From the NCBI RefSeq assembly GCF_003464595.1, contig NZ_QRZF01000003.1, positions 186,001 to 250,000 on the forward strand: 64,000 nucleotides of DNA. Reading direction: 5' to 3'. How positions within the stretch are numbered: position 1 is the first letter of the stretch; each line of letters opens with the position of its first letter. The translations under genes and the position numbers were made by a program. The notes beneath the pieces were generated by a model. That model saw nothing but the letters and a program-made list of their open reading frames with translations. It had not been told where the DNA came from and did no database searches. The stretch comes from Bacteroides intestinalis. GTDB taxonomy: Bacteria; Bacteroidota; Bacteroidia; Bacteroidales; Bacteroidaceae. Shown here one piece after another: positions 18,563-29,242 of the stretch.

Positions 18563-20110
18563 ATGAATTTAAAGAAGGAAACTATGATTAAACTAAAAAC
18601 GGCAACATTGCTGCTTGTCTTTGCATGCACCTTTTTCTGTGTTTGTGATAGCAGTGCCAAGACTGGAAAAAATTATTATGTAGATGCCTTGCAAGGTAAC
18701 GACGATGCTAATGGATTGAGTAAACAAACAGCTTGGAAAAGTCTGGAGAGGTTGAAAGATATTCAGCTTCGTGCAGGAGATTCGTTACTATTTCGAAGAG
18801 GGTCTGTTTTTATCGGCATTTTGGAACTCTCAGCGAAGGGGAAGGCTGATAAACGGGTTATTATAGATGCTTACGGTATCGGTAGAAAACCATGTATCAA
18901 AACACCGGACGCTTCACTATATACAATATTAGTACAGAACTCGGACTACCTTACACTACAGAACCTTGAAGTGGTAAATACTGGTACAGAACGGCTGGCA
19001 CACCGCACGGGTGTAAAAGTGCTGTGTGAGAATTACGGTGTATCTCATAACATCATACTCAATGCATTGGAAATCCATGATGTAAATGGTAGCTTAATCA
19101 AGCAGAAAGGAGGTGGTTCTGGCATTTTAATTGTGAATAAAGGACAAGATGTAATATCGACCTTTGATGGATTGACCATTGAGAATTGCATCATTCGCCG
19201 TTGTGAGAGGAATGGCATGATTTGGTCTTCCTATAGCAGCCGTAATAATTGGCATCCCAGTACCAATACTGTTGTTCGTAAAAACTTGATAGAAGAAGTT
19301 CCCGGTGACGGTATTGTTCCGATAGGCTGTGAAGGAGCACTGATAGAATATAACTTGATGCGTAATTGTCCGGGAACACTACCGCATAGCGAAGCTGCTG
19401 CCGGTTTCTGGCCATGGAGTTGCGACAACAGTGTTCTTCAGTTTAATGAAGTGAGTGACCATAAAGCCCCTTGGGATGCACAAGGCTTTGATTCCGATTA
19501 TAATTGCCATAATACGACCATTCAATATAATTTTAGTCATGATAATGATGGGGGGATGGTTTTAATTTGTAATTCCGGGACAGACGGTGGAGTAGGCAAT
19601 CAGGGTACGGTAGTACAGTACAATGTGAGCATTAATGATGCTATTCGTCCACGTGCCACACGCAGTGGTATATTTTCTGCTACTATTCATATCGGTGGAC
19701 CTTGTGAGAATACGCTGATAAACAATAATATCCTGCATGTTAATCCTAAGACGGCTTCGTTCATAGACCGTAGTATCATTACATCTGATTCATGGGATGG
19801 ATATGCTAATAACACTATATTTAAAGAAAATATCTTTTTTGCTCCTCAGGAATCGGAGATTCGTCTTACCAAATCCACAAATAACATCTTTGATGGCAAT
19901 TACTATCTAGGAAATTTCATAGGAAAACCTGCCGATAAAAGTGCCAAGGATGCTTCCGCTTATTACTATTCATGTATAAGTAAAGACCCAATGGGATTTG
20001 ATAGTTTGTCTTTCCTTTTCGATACGGTAATTGTTGGGGATGGGGCTGCTGTACTGAAGGTAGTCAGTAAGGATGCCATTCATCGATTCTTTGAAGATAT
20101 GAAGAATTGA
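18563..20110 (+). CDS. Right-handed beta-helix protein, probable polysaccharide lyase or hydrolase
   Basis: A 515-residue exported protein; a hydrophobic signal segment (ATLLLVFACTFFCVC) follows either the ATG at 18563 or the one at 18584. The opening NYYVDALQGNDDANGLSKQTAW is typical of parallel beta-helix enzymes (DUF1565/pectate-lyase-like). The core is a run of short strands with recurring N, I and G positions, such as LTIENCIIRRCERNGMI and TVVRKNLIEEVPGDGI. Members degrade or bind acidic polysaccharides, but no family-specific catalytic motif could be assigned. Its promoter shares an element with susC, so it belongs to the same PUL regulon. A strong bidirectional terminator follows the stop. 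Confidence 0.75.
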   Translation: MNLKKETMIKLKTATLLLVFACTFFCVCDSSAKTGKNYYVDALQGNDDANGLSKQTAWKSLERLKDIQLRAGDSLLFRRGSVFIGILELSAKGKADKRVIIDAYGIGRKPCIKTPDASLYTILVQNSDYLTLQNLEVVNTGTERLAHRTGVKVLCENYGVSHNIILNALEIHDVNGSLIKQKGGGSGILIVNKGQDVISTFDGLTIENCIIRRCERNGMIWSSYSSRNNWHPSTNTVVRKNLIEEVPGDGIVPIGCEGALIEYNLMRNCPGTLPHSEAAAGFWPWSCDNSVLQFNEVSDHKAPWDAQGFDSDYNCHNTTIQYNFSHDNDGGMVLICNSGTDGGVGNQGTVVQYNVSINDAIRPRATRSGIFSATIHIGGPCENTLINNNILHVNPKTASFIDRSIITSDSWDGYANNTIFKENIFFAPQESEIRLTKSTNNIFDGNYYLGNFIGKPADKSAKDASAYYYSCISKDPMGFDSLSFLFDTVIVGDGAAVLKVVSKDAIHRFFEDMKN

Positions 20111-20129
20111 TTTTTTATCTGAAACAAAA

Positions 20130-20175
20130 TATAGCGATAGTATTACCGGATAATAACGGTAGTGCTATCGCTATA
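20130..20175. terminator. Bidirectional terminator between convergent genes
   Basis: A 19-bp stem (20130-20148 with 20157-20175, outer part TATAGCGATAG/CTATCGCTATA perfect, inner part with wobble pairs). T-rich sequence lies on both sides. It serves the beta-helix gene on the plus strand and overlaps the stop codon of the AraC gene on the minus strand. Confidence 0.8.
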
Positions 20176-20689
20176 TTATTATTCCGCACCGTCTGAAGGT
20201 AGAGGGGGCTTTACCAAATTTCTTTTTGAAACATTGGCTGAAATATCTCGGATCGTTAAAGCCAACCTTATAAGCTACTTCTGATATATTGTATTGCCTT
20301 TCCGACAATAGGCTGCATGCTTTCTTCATGCGGACATTACAAATAAATTCACTGGGTGACAATCCGGTCAATGCTTTCACTCTTCGATAGAGCATGGATC
20401 TGGATATATGGATTTCTGCTTGCAGGAGTGGCATGGATAAATCCGGATTATCCATATGTTTCTCGATAGCAGCAAGTATTTGTTTAAGGAATGCTTGCTC
20501 GGATGGATTGGGCGCAATTCTTTGATACTTCGATTGGTTCTGCATTTGTGCAGACAATGCATTTGTTTTTGATAGCAATTGGGTAATATAGCCTGTAATA
20601 TCTTCGTAAAGAGTCGAAGGAAGTATTATGACTTCCAGTTTTTCTGTAACTGGATTCATGAATGGATTGTCAATAAGGTATGCTCTCAT
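20171..20689 (-). CDS. Orphan AraC-type DNA-binding protein resembling an HTCS C terminus
   Basis: A 172-residue protein. The C-terminal 110 residues are an AraC domain (PLLQAEIHISRSMLYRRVKA, then ISEVAYKVGFNDPRYFSQCFKKKFGKAPSTFR) of the kind found at the end of HTCS regulators. The preceding stretch (GYITQLLSKTNALSAQMQNQ) looks like the linker that follows an HTCS receiver. A stop lies just upstream in frame, so the protein either arose from a truncated HTCS or is a stand-alone regulator. It diverges from susC and the inverted repeat at 20750-20817 lies between them, so it could act on that promoter. Its own activity is unproven. Confidence 0.7.
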   Translation of the reverse strand: MRAYLIDNPFMNPVTEKLEVIILPSTLYEDITGYITQLLSKTNALSAQMQNQSKYQRIAPNPSEQAFLKQILAAIEKHMDNPDLSMPLLQAEIHISRSMLYRRVKALTGLSPSEFICNVRMKKACSLLSERQYNISEVAYKVGFNDPRYFSQCFKKKFGKAPSTFRRCGIII

Positions 20690-20749
20690 ATGTTTTTAGA
20701 ATTAATGAAATAATATATGGAGCAAACTTCCGAAAAAGTGAGTAATAGG

Positions 20750-20817
20750 AGGGTGAATTATTACCGGAAACCTGCTTATAAGGCGTTTATAACCCTTTCC
20801 CGGTAATGATTCATCCT
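20750..20817. promoter_or_regulatory. Inverted-repeat operator in the AraC-susC intergenic region
   Basis: Two arms of about 21 bp (20750-20770 and 20796-20817) are near-perfect inverted copies, each carrying ATTACCGG/CCGGTAAT, separated by 25 bp. The right arm is the start of the shared PUL promoter element. A dyad with this spacing suits a dimeric AraC-type regulator. Confidence 0.6.
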
Positions 20818-20844
20818 CTTATTCCTTATATCCACCTACTTTTG
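20793..20844 (+). promoter_or_regulatory. PUL promoter element, copy B (susC promoter)
   Basis: It ends in the -7 box TACTTTTG (20837-20844). CGGTAAT starts exactly 36 bp before that box, as in copy A at 18483-18534. About 80 bp of leader separates it from the susC start codon. Confidence 0.7.
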
Positions 20845-20923
20845 GCTAACGATTTAGAACAAAGAACATATATGCATCTTGTTGAATTAGTCACCTTAAT
20901 TATCTAATAAATTTTAAAAGACG

Positions 20924-23900
20924 ATGAAAAAGAATTCGTTTAGATTCAAAAGAAATCGAAAGGCGATAGCAGCCTTGCTAATCTGTGTAGGTTTCGTCGG
21001 TATTCATCCTTTGGCGGTATTTGCCGAAGATGATGTTAATGTCGTACAGACAGTGCAACAACAGAAACAGACCATTACTGGTATTGTGAAAGACGCAACG
21101 GGGGAACCTGTGATTGGAGCCAGCGTGAAAGAAAAAGGAGATCCATCCAATGGTGTGATAACCGATATTGATGGAAACTTCAGATTGAGTGTTCCTGCTA
21201 ATGCAACTATTGAAATCTCATTTATCGGTTATCAGACGGCCAGTGTGAAAGCCATTTCAGGAAAACCTTTAAATATAGTATTGCAGGAGAATACTGAGAT
21301 GTTGGACGAAGTGGTTGTAGTGGGTTATGGTACGATGCGTAAAAAGGATTTGACAGGTTCTGTCATTCAGATTCGTCCGGACAATCTTGCTAACGAGGCA
21401 CCCAAGACAGTACAGGATGTACTACGTGGTACACCGGGTTTGAATGTGGGTATGGATGCTTCTGCGAAAGGTGGTGGTTCTCTTCAAATTCGTGGTCAAC
21501 GTTCACTTTATACAGACGGTGGGCATAATGATCCGCTGATTATTCTTGATGGCATGATGTTTTATGGAGAACTTTCCGAACTCAATCCGGATGACATTGC
21601 GCAAATTGATGTATTGAAAGATGCTTCTGCCGCTGCTGTGTATGGGGCAAAAGCTGCTAATGGTGTTATTATTGTTTCTACCAAGAAAGGAAAAAATGGT
21701 AAACCGATGATTAATTTCAGTACCAACTGGAGCTTTTCTACAATGGGAGCTAACCGTGATGTTTATGATGGGGAAGGTTATTTGAAGTATCGCCGCGATT
21801 GGTATGTTGCAGGTACATACGGTGTAAACCCTGAAACTGGTGCTTATGAAGAGTATCAGGCGGATAAGAAAAAATACCCTGCAGGATATTATGATGCTCC
21901 CACACAGGAAAATCTGAATAAATACGGTATTACCCTTGACCAATGGCGTGCATATACCAATGCGGGTTCGGACATTTCCGACCAAGAAGTATGGGGAGCC
22001 ACTAGGCTTGGTTTACAGGGAAATAGCCTTGCCAATTTTCTCTTGGGACAAACTTTTGATTGGTACGATCATTCTTTTCGTACAGGTCTCAACCAGAATT
22101 ACAACGTGAGCATGTCTGGCGCTACCGATCGTGTGAATTACTATTTCTCTCTGGGATATATGGATAATGAAGGAGTGGCAGTAGGTAATGATTATACCAC
22201 TTTCCGTTCTAACATGAAAGTGAATGCAAAAGTTACCAACTGGTTTGAAGTAGGCGCTAATGTCAACTTCCAAGAGCGTACCGATGGGGATACCACGGTA
22301 GACTGGGGCAAGCAGATCACTGAAAACAGCCCATTTGCTTCTTATCGGAATGAAAATGGAGAATTGGAGCGCTTTCCGATGGGAAATGTTTCAGGAAATA
22401 CGGGGTACAACTATGATTACAGACAACAATTTAAGGAACGTGAGTCGGGTTATACAGTACTTAATACTATTTTGAATGCCAAATTGACGTTACCGTTCGG
22501 CATCACTTATGCCTTCAATATAGCACCGCGTTACCAGTGGTACTATTACCGTTCTTTTCAGTCTTCAAAAGATCCTGATGTAACGGCAGGGTCGGCAAGC
22601 CGTAACAATGGTAAGCGTTTTGACTGGTCACTGAACAACACTTTGACTTGGGATAAAACTTTTCTTGAGAAGCACCATTTTACAGTGACACTAGTACAGG
22701 AAGCTGAAGAACGACGTTCATGGGGTGACAATTTGAGTGCCAACAACTTACAGCCGACTGATGCCTTGGGCTTCCATTATGTAAAAGCAGGTGACAAAGA
22801 ATCCAGCGCTTTCAGTTCGGATGATGGACATGAAACCGCTGACGGTATGCTTGCACGCCTGTTCTACTCGTATGATGACCGATATATGTTTACCGGCTCT
22901 ATACGCCGCGACGGTTATTCAGCTTTTGGTACTTCCAATCCGCGTGCAACTTTCTATTCAACCGCCTTCGGATGGACTTTCACAAATGAGAAATTTTTCA
23001 ATTGGGAACCGATGAGTTTCGGTAAACTGAGATTTTCCTGGGGACAGAATGGTAACCGTTCATTGGCTAATCCCTACATTGCTCTTGCCGACCTGGGCTC
23101 AGGTACCGGAGGTACTTATGGTTATGTAGACGCAAGTGGTAATACGACAGAATATCGTTACTTTACAATGAACCGTCTGGCCAATACGCATCTGCAATGG
23201 GAAAAGACCACTGCTTGGAACATTGGTTTAGATTTTGGCTTCTTGAATAACCGTATCAGTGGTAGTTTTGAGTATTATCACATGCCTACTACACAGATGA
23301 TTATGAATCAGTCCTTACCCGGATTTTCCGGTTTTGGTTCAGTCACTACCAACTTGGGAGAGGTGCAGAACCGTGGTGTGGAAATCTCATTAAGTACAAC
23401 AAATATTAAAAATGATGTATTGGAATGGAATACTACGATAGGTTTTTCATTCAATAAGAATGAAATCAAGCATCTGTATTATGAGTATGAAAATGTGCTT
23501 AATGCGCAAGGTGAAGTAATAGGTACTAAAGAAAGAGATGATATTTCCAATAAATGGTTTATCGGACAGCCTATTGGGGCTATCTGGGATTATAAAGTAA
23601 CCGGTATTTGGCAGAAAGATGAAGTGGAAGAAGCTGCCAAGTATGGACAGCGTCCGGGTGACCCTAAGGTATGGAACAATCCTGATAATGATAAAGTAAA
23701 TGCAGACGGTAGTGTTACTATCGTGTATGACAATGATGACAAGCAATTCCTGGGACAAAGCAGTCCGAAAGTGAATTGGTCTATGCGTAATGAATTTACT
23801 TTCTTCAAGGATCTAACTTTCTCATTTAATATCTATTCAAAGATGGGGCATAAGAGTCTGGAAACAGATTACCTGAATAAAGATAATGCAGGCTCAAAAG

Positions 23901-24229
23901 TGACGAATGGTCAGAATGTATATGCTAAGAAGGGATATTGGACTGTAGATAATCCGACCAATGAATATGGACGCTTAGATGCACAAGGTCCGTCGGGAGT
24001 GACTACACCGGGCAAATTACATAACCGTTCATTCATTCGTCTGGATAACATTTCACTTGCCTATAAACTGCCCAAGAAGTTCATTTCACGCTGGAGTATA
24101 GAAAAGGCGATTATTAGCGGAAGCATCAAGAATGTTGCAGTCTGGGCTAAAGACTGGAAATACTGGGACCCTGAAACCGGTGGTTTGGCTCCGAGAACCT
24201 TTAATATTGGATTAACTTTAACTCTTTAA
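20924..24229 (+). CDS. SusC/RagA-family TonB-dependent outer-membrane transporter
   Basis: An 1101-residue outer-membrane transporter that imports oligosaccharides using TonB energy. Order: signal peptide (ends AVFAED); carboxypeptidase-like regulatory domain (QTITGIVKDATGEPVIGASV ... GNFRLSVP); TonB-box region and plug (MLDEVVVVGYGTMRKKDLTG, then LIILDGMM and AAVYGAKAANGVIIVSTKKG); and a 22-strand barrel ending in TFNIGLTLTL. Length fits the family. The susD partner begins 13 bp after the stop. Expression is presumably induced through the shared promoter element upstream. The imported glycan is not known. Confidence 0.95.
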   Translation: MKKNSFRFKRNRKAIAALLICVGFVGIHPLAVFAEDDVNVVQTVQQQKQTITGIVKDATGEPVIGASVKEKGDPSNGVITDIDGNFRLSVPANATIEISFIGYQTASVKAISGKPLNIVLQENTEMLDEVVVVGYGTMRKKDLTGSVIQIRPDNLANEAPKTVQDVLRGTPGLNVGMDASAKGGGSLQIRGQRSLYTDGGHNDPLIILDGMMFYGELSELNPDDIAQIDVLKDASAAAVYGAKAANGVIIVSTKKGKNGKPMINFSTNWSFSTMGANRDVYDGEGYLKYRRDWYVAGTYGVNPETGAYEEYQADKKKYPAGYYDAPTQENLNKYGITLDQWRAYTNAGSDISDQEVWGATRLGLQGNSLANFLLGQTFDWYDHSFRTGLNQNYNVSMSGATDRVNYYFSLGYMDNEGVAVGNDYTTFRSNMKVNAKVTNWFEVGANVNFQERTDGDTTVDWGKQITENSPFASYRNENGELERFPMGNVSGNTGYNYDYRQQFKERESGYTVLNTILNAKLTLPFGITYAFNIAPRYQWYYYRSFQSSKDPDVTAGSASRNNGKRFDWSLNNTLTWDKTFLEKHHFTVTLVQEAEERRSWGDNLSANNLQPTDALGFHYVKAGDKESSAFSSDDGHETADGMLARLFYSYDDRYMFTGSIRRDGYSAFGTSNPRATFYSTAFGWTFTNEKFFNWEPMSFGKLRFSWGQNGNRSLANPYIALADLGSGTGGTYGYVDASGNTTEYRYFTMNRLANTHLQWEKTTAWNIGLDFGFLNNRISGSFEYYHMPTTQMIMNQSLPGFSGFGSVTTNLGEVQNRGVEISLSTTNIKNDVLEWNTTIGFSFNKNEIKHLYYEYENVLNAQGEVIGTKERDDISNKWFIGQPIGAIWDYKVTGIWQKDEVEEAAKYGQRPGDPKVWNNPDNDKVNADGSVTIVYDNDDKQFLGQSSPKVNWSMRNEFTFFKDLTFSFNIYSKMGHKSLETDYLNKDNAGSKVTNGQNVYAKKGYWTVDNPTNEYGRLDAQGPSGVTTPGKLHNRSFIRLDNISLAYKLPKKFISRWSIEKAIISGSIKNVAVWAKDWKYWDPETGGLAPRTFNIGLTLTL

Positions 24230-24242
24230 TTACATAACGGAT

Positions 24243-26225
24243 ATGAAAAAGATAAAAAATATAGCATTGATAGGTATGATTGCTGCCGGTGCGTTGTGTT
24301 CTTCTTGTTCAGAAGACTTCCTGAAACCAGACCCGCTTTCATTCTACGAACCTGAACAAACCTTTACTACTGAAGCCGGATTGCGCTCTGTTGTAGCTAC
24401 GCTGGATAGACACTTGCGCAATTACTGGACTTATTATCAAGCTGCCAATCTGGTAACTCCTTTCTATACATTGTTTATGCATACCGATTTAGCTGTTGCC
24501 GGAAAAACAGACCAGAGTACTATCTGGGCAGATCCATCCGAACGCCTGACTCCTTCGGACGGAATGGGCGGCGGAGGCAGCGAAGTGAATCAGTTCTCGT
24601 ATTTCTGGGGTGAAACTTATACAGGTATAAAATCAGCTAATACAATAACCAGCTATATCGGCAAAATTAAGGATATGGACGAAGCTTCCAGAAATAAATA
24701 CATTGGTTGGGCTTATTTTCATCGGGCATATCGTTATTTGTCATTGGTCTTTATGTTTAAGGATGTCCCATTGGTGACAAAGATTATAGAAGGTCCGAAG
24801 TTCGACTATAAAACAACTTCCCGTGAGGCCATTCTTGCGAAGATGGTTGAGGATATGGAATTTGCCGTACAGTGGGTTCCGGAACAAAAGGATATGAAAG
24901 AGATCGGTCTGGTCAATAAGGGAGCTTGCCGCATGTTACTTTCTAAACTTTATCTGGCAACCGGACAGTGGGAGAAGGCTATTCAGCAGCTGAATGAAGT
25001 GATAGATAACTCCGGTTATTCGCTGATGACGAATACCTTTGGCACCTTTGTCACTCCTTTCAATACAGAAACGTGGCCTATTCAACGCAATGTGATCTGG
25101 GATTTGCACCGACCTGAAAATAAGTTGATAGCCGAAAATAAAGAAGTGATACTGGGTATGCCTAATCGCGGTATCGGTTCATCGAATTCTTTTGTTGCTT
25201 TCAATACAATGCGTGCTCTGGGTCCATTGTGGGATGACAAGAGTAATCTATTGGACCCTAATGGAGTACAAGCTGTGAAAAGTTTTGCTCGTAGCGATAA
25301 GAATTATGACTCTAAATATGACTATAATCGCTCCATAGGTCGTGGTACAGGTTATTTGCACCCTACTTATTACTCTCAATATGGTATGTGGGAAGTGAAT
25401 GGAGTAGATGATGAGGGAGATTTGAGACGCAGTACAAAGAGTGGAAACTGGATGATGATGGATTCTGTCAGGGTCAATAATCCTTCTTCCAAATATTATG
25501 GTCAGTATCTTCAGAAGTCTTGGTGTAAGGATACAATCCGTGATTGGTTCGGATGGCCTCACTATAAAATCTATTTAATGGACCAGAATGCCGAGGCGAA
25601 AGAAAGTAGTACACAGTTCAATGGCGCTTCTAGCAGCTCCACTACAAGTGGCATAGCCGACTGGTATTGCTACCGTCTGGCAGAGGCTTATTTGCTGCGT
25701 GCTGAAGCAAAATTTTATAATGGCGATCCTGCCGGTGCTGCTCTGGATGTAAACAAAGTGAGGGAGAGAGCTCAGTGCAAACAGCTTTACACAACTGTAA
25801 CCATTGGAGATATCATGGATGAGCGTGCACGTGAATTGTATCTGGAAGAATGGCGCTATCTTGAATTGAGTCGTGTGTCTTATTGCCTTGCCCTAAGCGG
25901 AAAACCGGATGAATGGGGAAATACGTATGATGTGAATACTTATGATAAACAGGAAGGTACAGACCCGAATGGTGGAAGTTATTGGTATCAACGCATTATG
26001 CATTACAATGAATTCTATAATAAAAATCCGGAGTTGATTGTGAAGAACCATAAATATACCATTGACAAGCGTAATCTGTATTTGCCTATTCCACAATCAG
26101 CTATCGATGCCAATCGTTTGGGAAAACTACGCCAGAATTATGGCTATGACAAATATGATGACAGTGTGCCGATGTGGGGAAACTGGCAGGAGGCTGTGGC
26201 CGACGAAGATAACCTGTCTAACTAG
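24243..26225 (+). CDS. SusD/RagB-family glycan-binding lipoprotein
   Basis: A 660-residue surface lipoprotein forming the lid of the SusC transporter. The lipobox is LCSSC, followed by SEDFLKPDPLSFYEPEQTF as in SusD proteins. TPR-like helices follow (KYIGWAYFHRAYRYLSLVFMF, ACRMLLSKLYLATGQWEKAI), and the C-terminal part has the conserved YRLAEAYLLRAEAKFYNGD, RERAQCK and ERARELYLEEWRYLELSR segments. It is slightly longer than the usual 500-600 residues. It lies 13 bp behind susC, is co-transcribed with it, and is followed by a strong terminator. Confidence 0.95.
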   Translation: MKKIKNIALIGMIAAGALCSSCSEDFLKPDPLSFYEPEQTFTTEAGLRSVVATLDRHLRNYWTYYQAANLVTPFYTLFMHTDLAVAGKTDQSTIWADPSERLTPSDGMGGGGSEVNQFSYFWGETYTGIKSANTITSYIGKIKDMDEASRNKYIGWAYFHRAYRYLSLVFMFKDVPLVTKIIEGPKFDYKTTSREAILAKMVEDMEFAVQWVPEQKDMKEIGLVNKGACRMLLSKLYLATGQWEKAIQQLNEVIDNSGYSLMTNTFGTFVTPFNTETWPIQRNVIWDLHRPENKLIAENKEVILGMPNRGIGSSNSFVAFNTMRALGPLWDDKSNLLDPNGVQAVKSFARSDKNYDSKYDYNRSIGRGTGYLHPTYYSQYGMWEVNGVDDEGDLRRSTKSGNWMMMDSVRVNNPSSKYYGQYLQKSWCKDTIRDWFGWPHYKIYLMDQNAEAKESSTQFNGASSSSTTSGIADWYCYRLAEAYLLRAEAKFYNGDPAGAALDVNKVRERAQCKQLYTTVTIGDIMDERARELYLEEWRYLELSRVSYCLALSGKPDEWGNTYDVNTYDKQEGTDPNGGSYWYQRIMHYNEFYNKNPELIVKNHKYTIDKRNLYLPIPQSAIDANRLGKLRQNYGYDKYDDSVPMWGNWQEAVADEDNLSN

Positions 26226-26283
26226 ATTGGGCTTCGGCTCTTCTGAGTAGTAAATTCGCATTTTTTCAATAGGTATTATAAGG

Positions 26284-26325
26284 AACGGGGTGATCGTTCT
26301 TTTCTTGAGATCACCCCGTTTTCAT
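26284..26325 (+). terminator. Terminator after the SusD gene
   Basis: A perfect 12-bp stem (26284-26295 with 26309-26320, GC-rich centre GGGG/CCCC) is followed by a T-rich tract. It separates susD from the GH105 fusion gene, so the latter is expressed by read-through or its own promoter. Confidence 0.85.
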
Positions 26326-26351
26326 TTGTATCAATCAATATAGAATCAAGT

Positions 26352-29162
26352 ATGAATAGAATAACAATGAAAGGACTGTTTTTTGCTTTTCTGACTCTTA
26401 TTTTTTGTTCCGGATATTTTCCGTGTGCAGCAACCGAACTTCCGAAGGTGTCCGATGTGTCCGGTATTATCCATAAAGTGAACAGATACTGGCAAACTAC
26501 GCATCCTAAACATAGTTGGTCATTCTGGGATCATGCTGCCTATCATACCGGAAACATGGAAGCTTATTTCCTGACAGGGGATACCGCTTACTACAATTAT
26601 TCTGAAGCATGGGCTGGGCATAATCAGTGGATGGGAGCCAGAAGCAAAGATAAGTCTAAATGGAAATCCGGCTATGGTGAAAGTAATGAATATGTTCTGT
26701 TTGGCGATTATCAGGTGTGTTTTCAGACATATATCGACCTTTATACTGTGGAGCCTGACGAACGGAAAATAGCCCGTGCCCGCGAGGTTATGGAATATGA
26801 AATGAGTACCGATCGCTCCGATTATTGGTGGTGGGCTGATGGACTCTATATGGTGATGCCCGTTATGACTAAACTGTATAAGGTGACCGGAAATCCGCTT
26901 TATTTGGAGAAGCTGCATGAGTACTGGGAATATGCCAATAGCATTATGTATGACGCAGAGGCTGGTCTGTATTATCGTGATGCGAAGTATGTCTATCCTG
27001 AACATAAAAGTGTAAATGGTAAAAAGGACTTTTGGGCGCGTGGTGATGGCTGGGTACTGGCTGCATTGGCCAAAGTGCTGAAAGACTTGCCTCAAAATGA
27101 TAAATACCGGTCAGAATATGTCGACCGTTTTCGGACAATGGCTAAAGCCGTAGTCGCCTGTCAACAACCGGAAGGCTATTGGACCCGAAGCATGCTCGAT
27201 CCGCAACATGCTCCCGGGCCGGAAACCAGTGGAACAGCTTTCTTCACCTATGGTCTGCTGTGGGGCGTCAATAATGATTTATTGGATAGAGAAACTTATG
27301 AACCGGTAGTATTGAAAGCATGGGAATATCTTGCTACAGTGGCTTTGCAACCGAATGGGCATGTAGGCTATGTACAACCTATTGGTGAGAAAGCTATCCC
27401 CGGACAAGTGGTGGATGCTAATTCTACTGCCAATTTTGGTGTAGGTGCTTTCTTATTGGCTGCTTGTGAAATGGTACGTTTCATCGAAGATGCGCCTATC
27501 GTCAATGAAGGATATCAGGTGACGGATAAAGGTGCCTGGTGTTGGTTTGCCGATCCTCGTGCCTTGCATTATAAAAGTAAAGATGGCAGTATAGACCGAA
27601 CCTATATCGGCTACATTGATACTCATGGAAACATAAAAGCCATGCAATATGATTTTCATAAAAAGCAGCAGAAAGAAGTCCTTATCCGTTCCTGCTTCCA
27701 GCCGGATGATCATGATAACCCGACTTTCCTGATACTGCCTGATGAGCGTGTCATGATATTCTATTCGCGCCATACGGATGAACGTTGTTTTTACTATCGC
27801 ATCTCGCGGGAACCGGGTGACATTACAACTTTAGGAGAAGAGAAGAAAATTATCACTGAGAATAACACCACCTATCCTTCTCCCTTTATTCTTTCTGATG
27901 ATCCGGATCACATCTATCTTTGCTGGCGCGGAATAGGCTGGCATCCTACGATTGCCAAGTTATCCCTACCGGATAAAAAAGATAATGTAGACGTGGAGGG
28001 GGGACCTTACCAATTGGTACAGTCTACCGGAGCGCGTCCCTATGCCAAATATACGTCGAATGGAAAAGATAAGATTCTTTTCACTTATACTACAGGACAT
28101 CCTGATCAGGAGAGTCCAAATTTCTTATATTTCAATTATATCGATATACACACTTTGCAACTGGAAGATGTGAAGGGAAATGTGCTTTCGACCATAGCCG
28201 ATGGCCCGTTTCAGATAAATAAAGGAAGTGAGTATGTAGAACAGTATCCTTATACGGTGGTAGATAGTCCTGAAGAGCGTGACTGGGTATGGCAGATAGC
28301 CATCGACAAACCGGGGAATCCTGTTATTGCCATGGTTCGTATCAGTGAAGACAAAACCTCACACAATTATTATTATGCCCGCTGGACAGGAAAAGAATGG
28401 AAAAAGAACTTTCTGGCTCATGCCGGCGGACATTTTCATCAAAGTTCTTATATCGAGAAGTGCTACAGTGGCGGAATGACTATTGATCCTACACAGACAA
28501 ATGTGATTTATTGTTCTGTTCCCGTAGAAGGCAAATATGGACGGAAATATGAGATACAGAAATATATGCTGAATGATGGGGGAGATGTGGTTGCCGTTGA
28601 GGCTGTTACCCGTAATTCCCGGTACAATAATGTGCGTCCCTATATTATTCCTGATTCGGAAGATACTCCGTTACGGCTGACATGGATGCATGGCAATTAC
28701 TATGACTGGATTGTAAGTACCACACATCCGTTGGGGTATTGTACTGCGATTCATTCCGATTTTCGAGGTTTCCCTGTTAAGACTGAAACTGAGAATATTG
28801 AGATGACAGTTGAACAGGCTAAGGATTTTAAATTTGATCTTAAGGAAGACTTTGTAATTTCCGTAACCCTAAAGCCTGATACGGTAAAATATCGTGGCTG
28901 TCTGTTGCAACTTGGAAAACTGGGGTATTATCTGAATGCCAATACTATGAAACCAGAGGTACGTTATCAAAGAAAAGTATATACCAGTACCAATATTCTC
29001 GGAACAGCCGATACTTGGACAATCATGCCACGTGGAACGAATGGTAAATGGTATGTTCCGCAGAAATACTCCGAGTTACGTTTAAAGTTGGAGTATAAGA
29101 ATGGTATTTTGCGTACTTATGTTAATGGCCTGCTTGATCAGACCATTGAACTATTGCCATGA
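26352..29162 (+). CDS. GH105-type unsaturated uronyl hydrolase fused to a BNR-4/lyase-like propeller
   Basis: A 936-residue secreted protein (signal peptide ending CAATE). Residues about 30-375 are a GH88/GH105 (alpha/alpha)6 barrel with [16 protein letters not shown] carrying the expected catalytic Asp; such enzymes hydrolyse the unsaturated uronic acid left by polysaccharide lyases. Residues about 390-790 form a BNR-4-type beta-propeller ([55 protein letters not shown]) similar to propeller lyases such as PL24, PL25 and PL27 and to sialidase-like proteins. The tail (790-936) resembles a concanavalin-like sandwich. The fusion suggests lyase cutting and uronyl removal in one protein; the second activity is inferred. 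The PUL substrate therefore probably contains uronic acid. Confidence 0.82.
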   Translation: MNRITMKGLFFAFLTLIFCSGYFPCAATELPKVSDVSGIIHKVNRYWQTTHPKHSWSFWDHAAYHTGNMEAYFLTGDTAYYNYSEAWAGHNQWMGARSKDKSKWKSGYGESNEYVLFGDYQVCFQTYIDLYTVEPDERKIARAREVMEYEMSTDRSDYWWWADGLYMVMPVMTKLYKVTGNPLYLEKLHEYWEYANSIMYDAEAGLYYRDAKYVYPEHKSVNGKKDFWARGDGWVLAALAKVLKDLPQNDKYRSEYVDRFRTMAKAVVACQQPEGYWTRSMLDPQHAPGPETSGTAFFTYGLLWGVNNDLLDRETYEPVVLKAWEYLATVALQPNGHVGYVQPIGEKAIPGQVVDANSTANFGVGAFLLAACEMVRFIEDAPIVNEGYQVTDKGAWCWFADPRALHYKSKDGSIDRTYIGYIDTHGNIKAMQYDFHKKQQKEVLIRSCFQPDDHDNPTFLILPDERVMIFYSRHTDERCFYYRISREPGDITTLGEEKKIITENNTTYPSPFILSDDPDHIYLCWRGIGWHPTIAKLSLPDKKDNVDVEGGPYQLVQSTGARPYAKYTSNGKDKILFTYTTGHPDQESPNFLYFNYIDIHTLQLEDVKGNVLSTIADGPFQINKGSEYVEQYPYTVVDSPEERDWVWQIAIDKPGNPVIAMVRISEDKTSHNYYYARWTGKEWKKNFLAHAGGHFHQSSYIEKCYSGGMTIDPTQTNVIYCSVPVEGKYGRKYEIQKYMLNDGGDVVAVEAVTRNSRYNNVRPYIIPDSEDTPLRLTWMHGNYYDWIVSTTHPLGYCTAIHSDFRGFPVKTETENIEMTVEQAKDFKFDLKEDFVISVTLKPDTVKYRGCLLQLGKLGYYLNANTMKPEVRYQRKVYTSTNILGTADTWTIMPRGTNGKWYVPQKYSELRLKLEYKNGILRTYVNGLLDQTIELLP

Positions 29163-29242
29163 TATTCACTGGAAAAAACTTACACTTTTAATCTTAATGT
29201 CGGAAGAATTGAGGGGTAAACAAATGCTAAGAAATACCGGAG

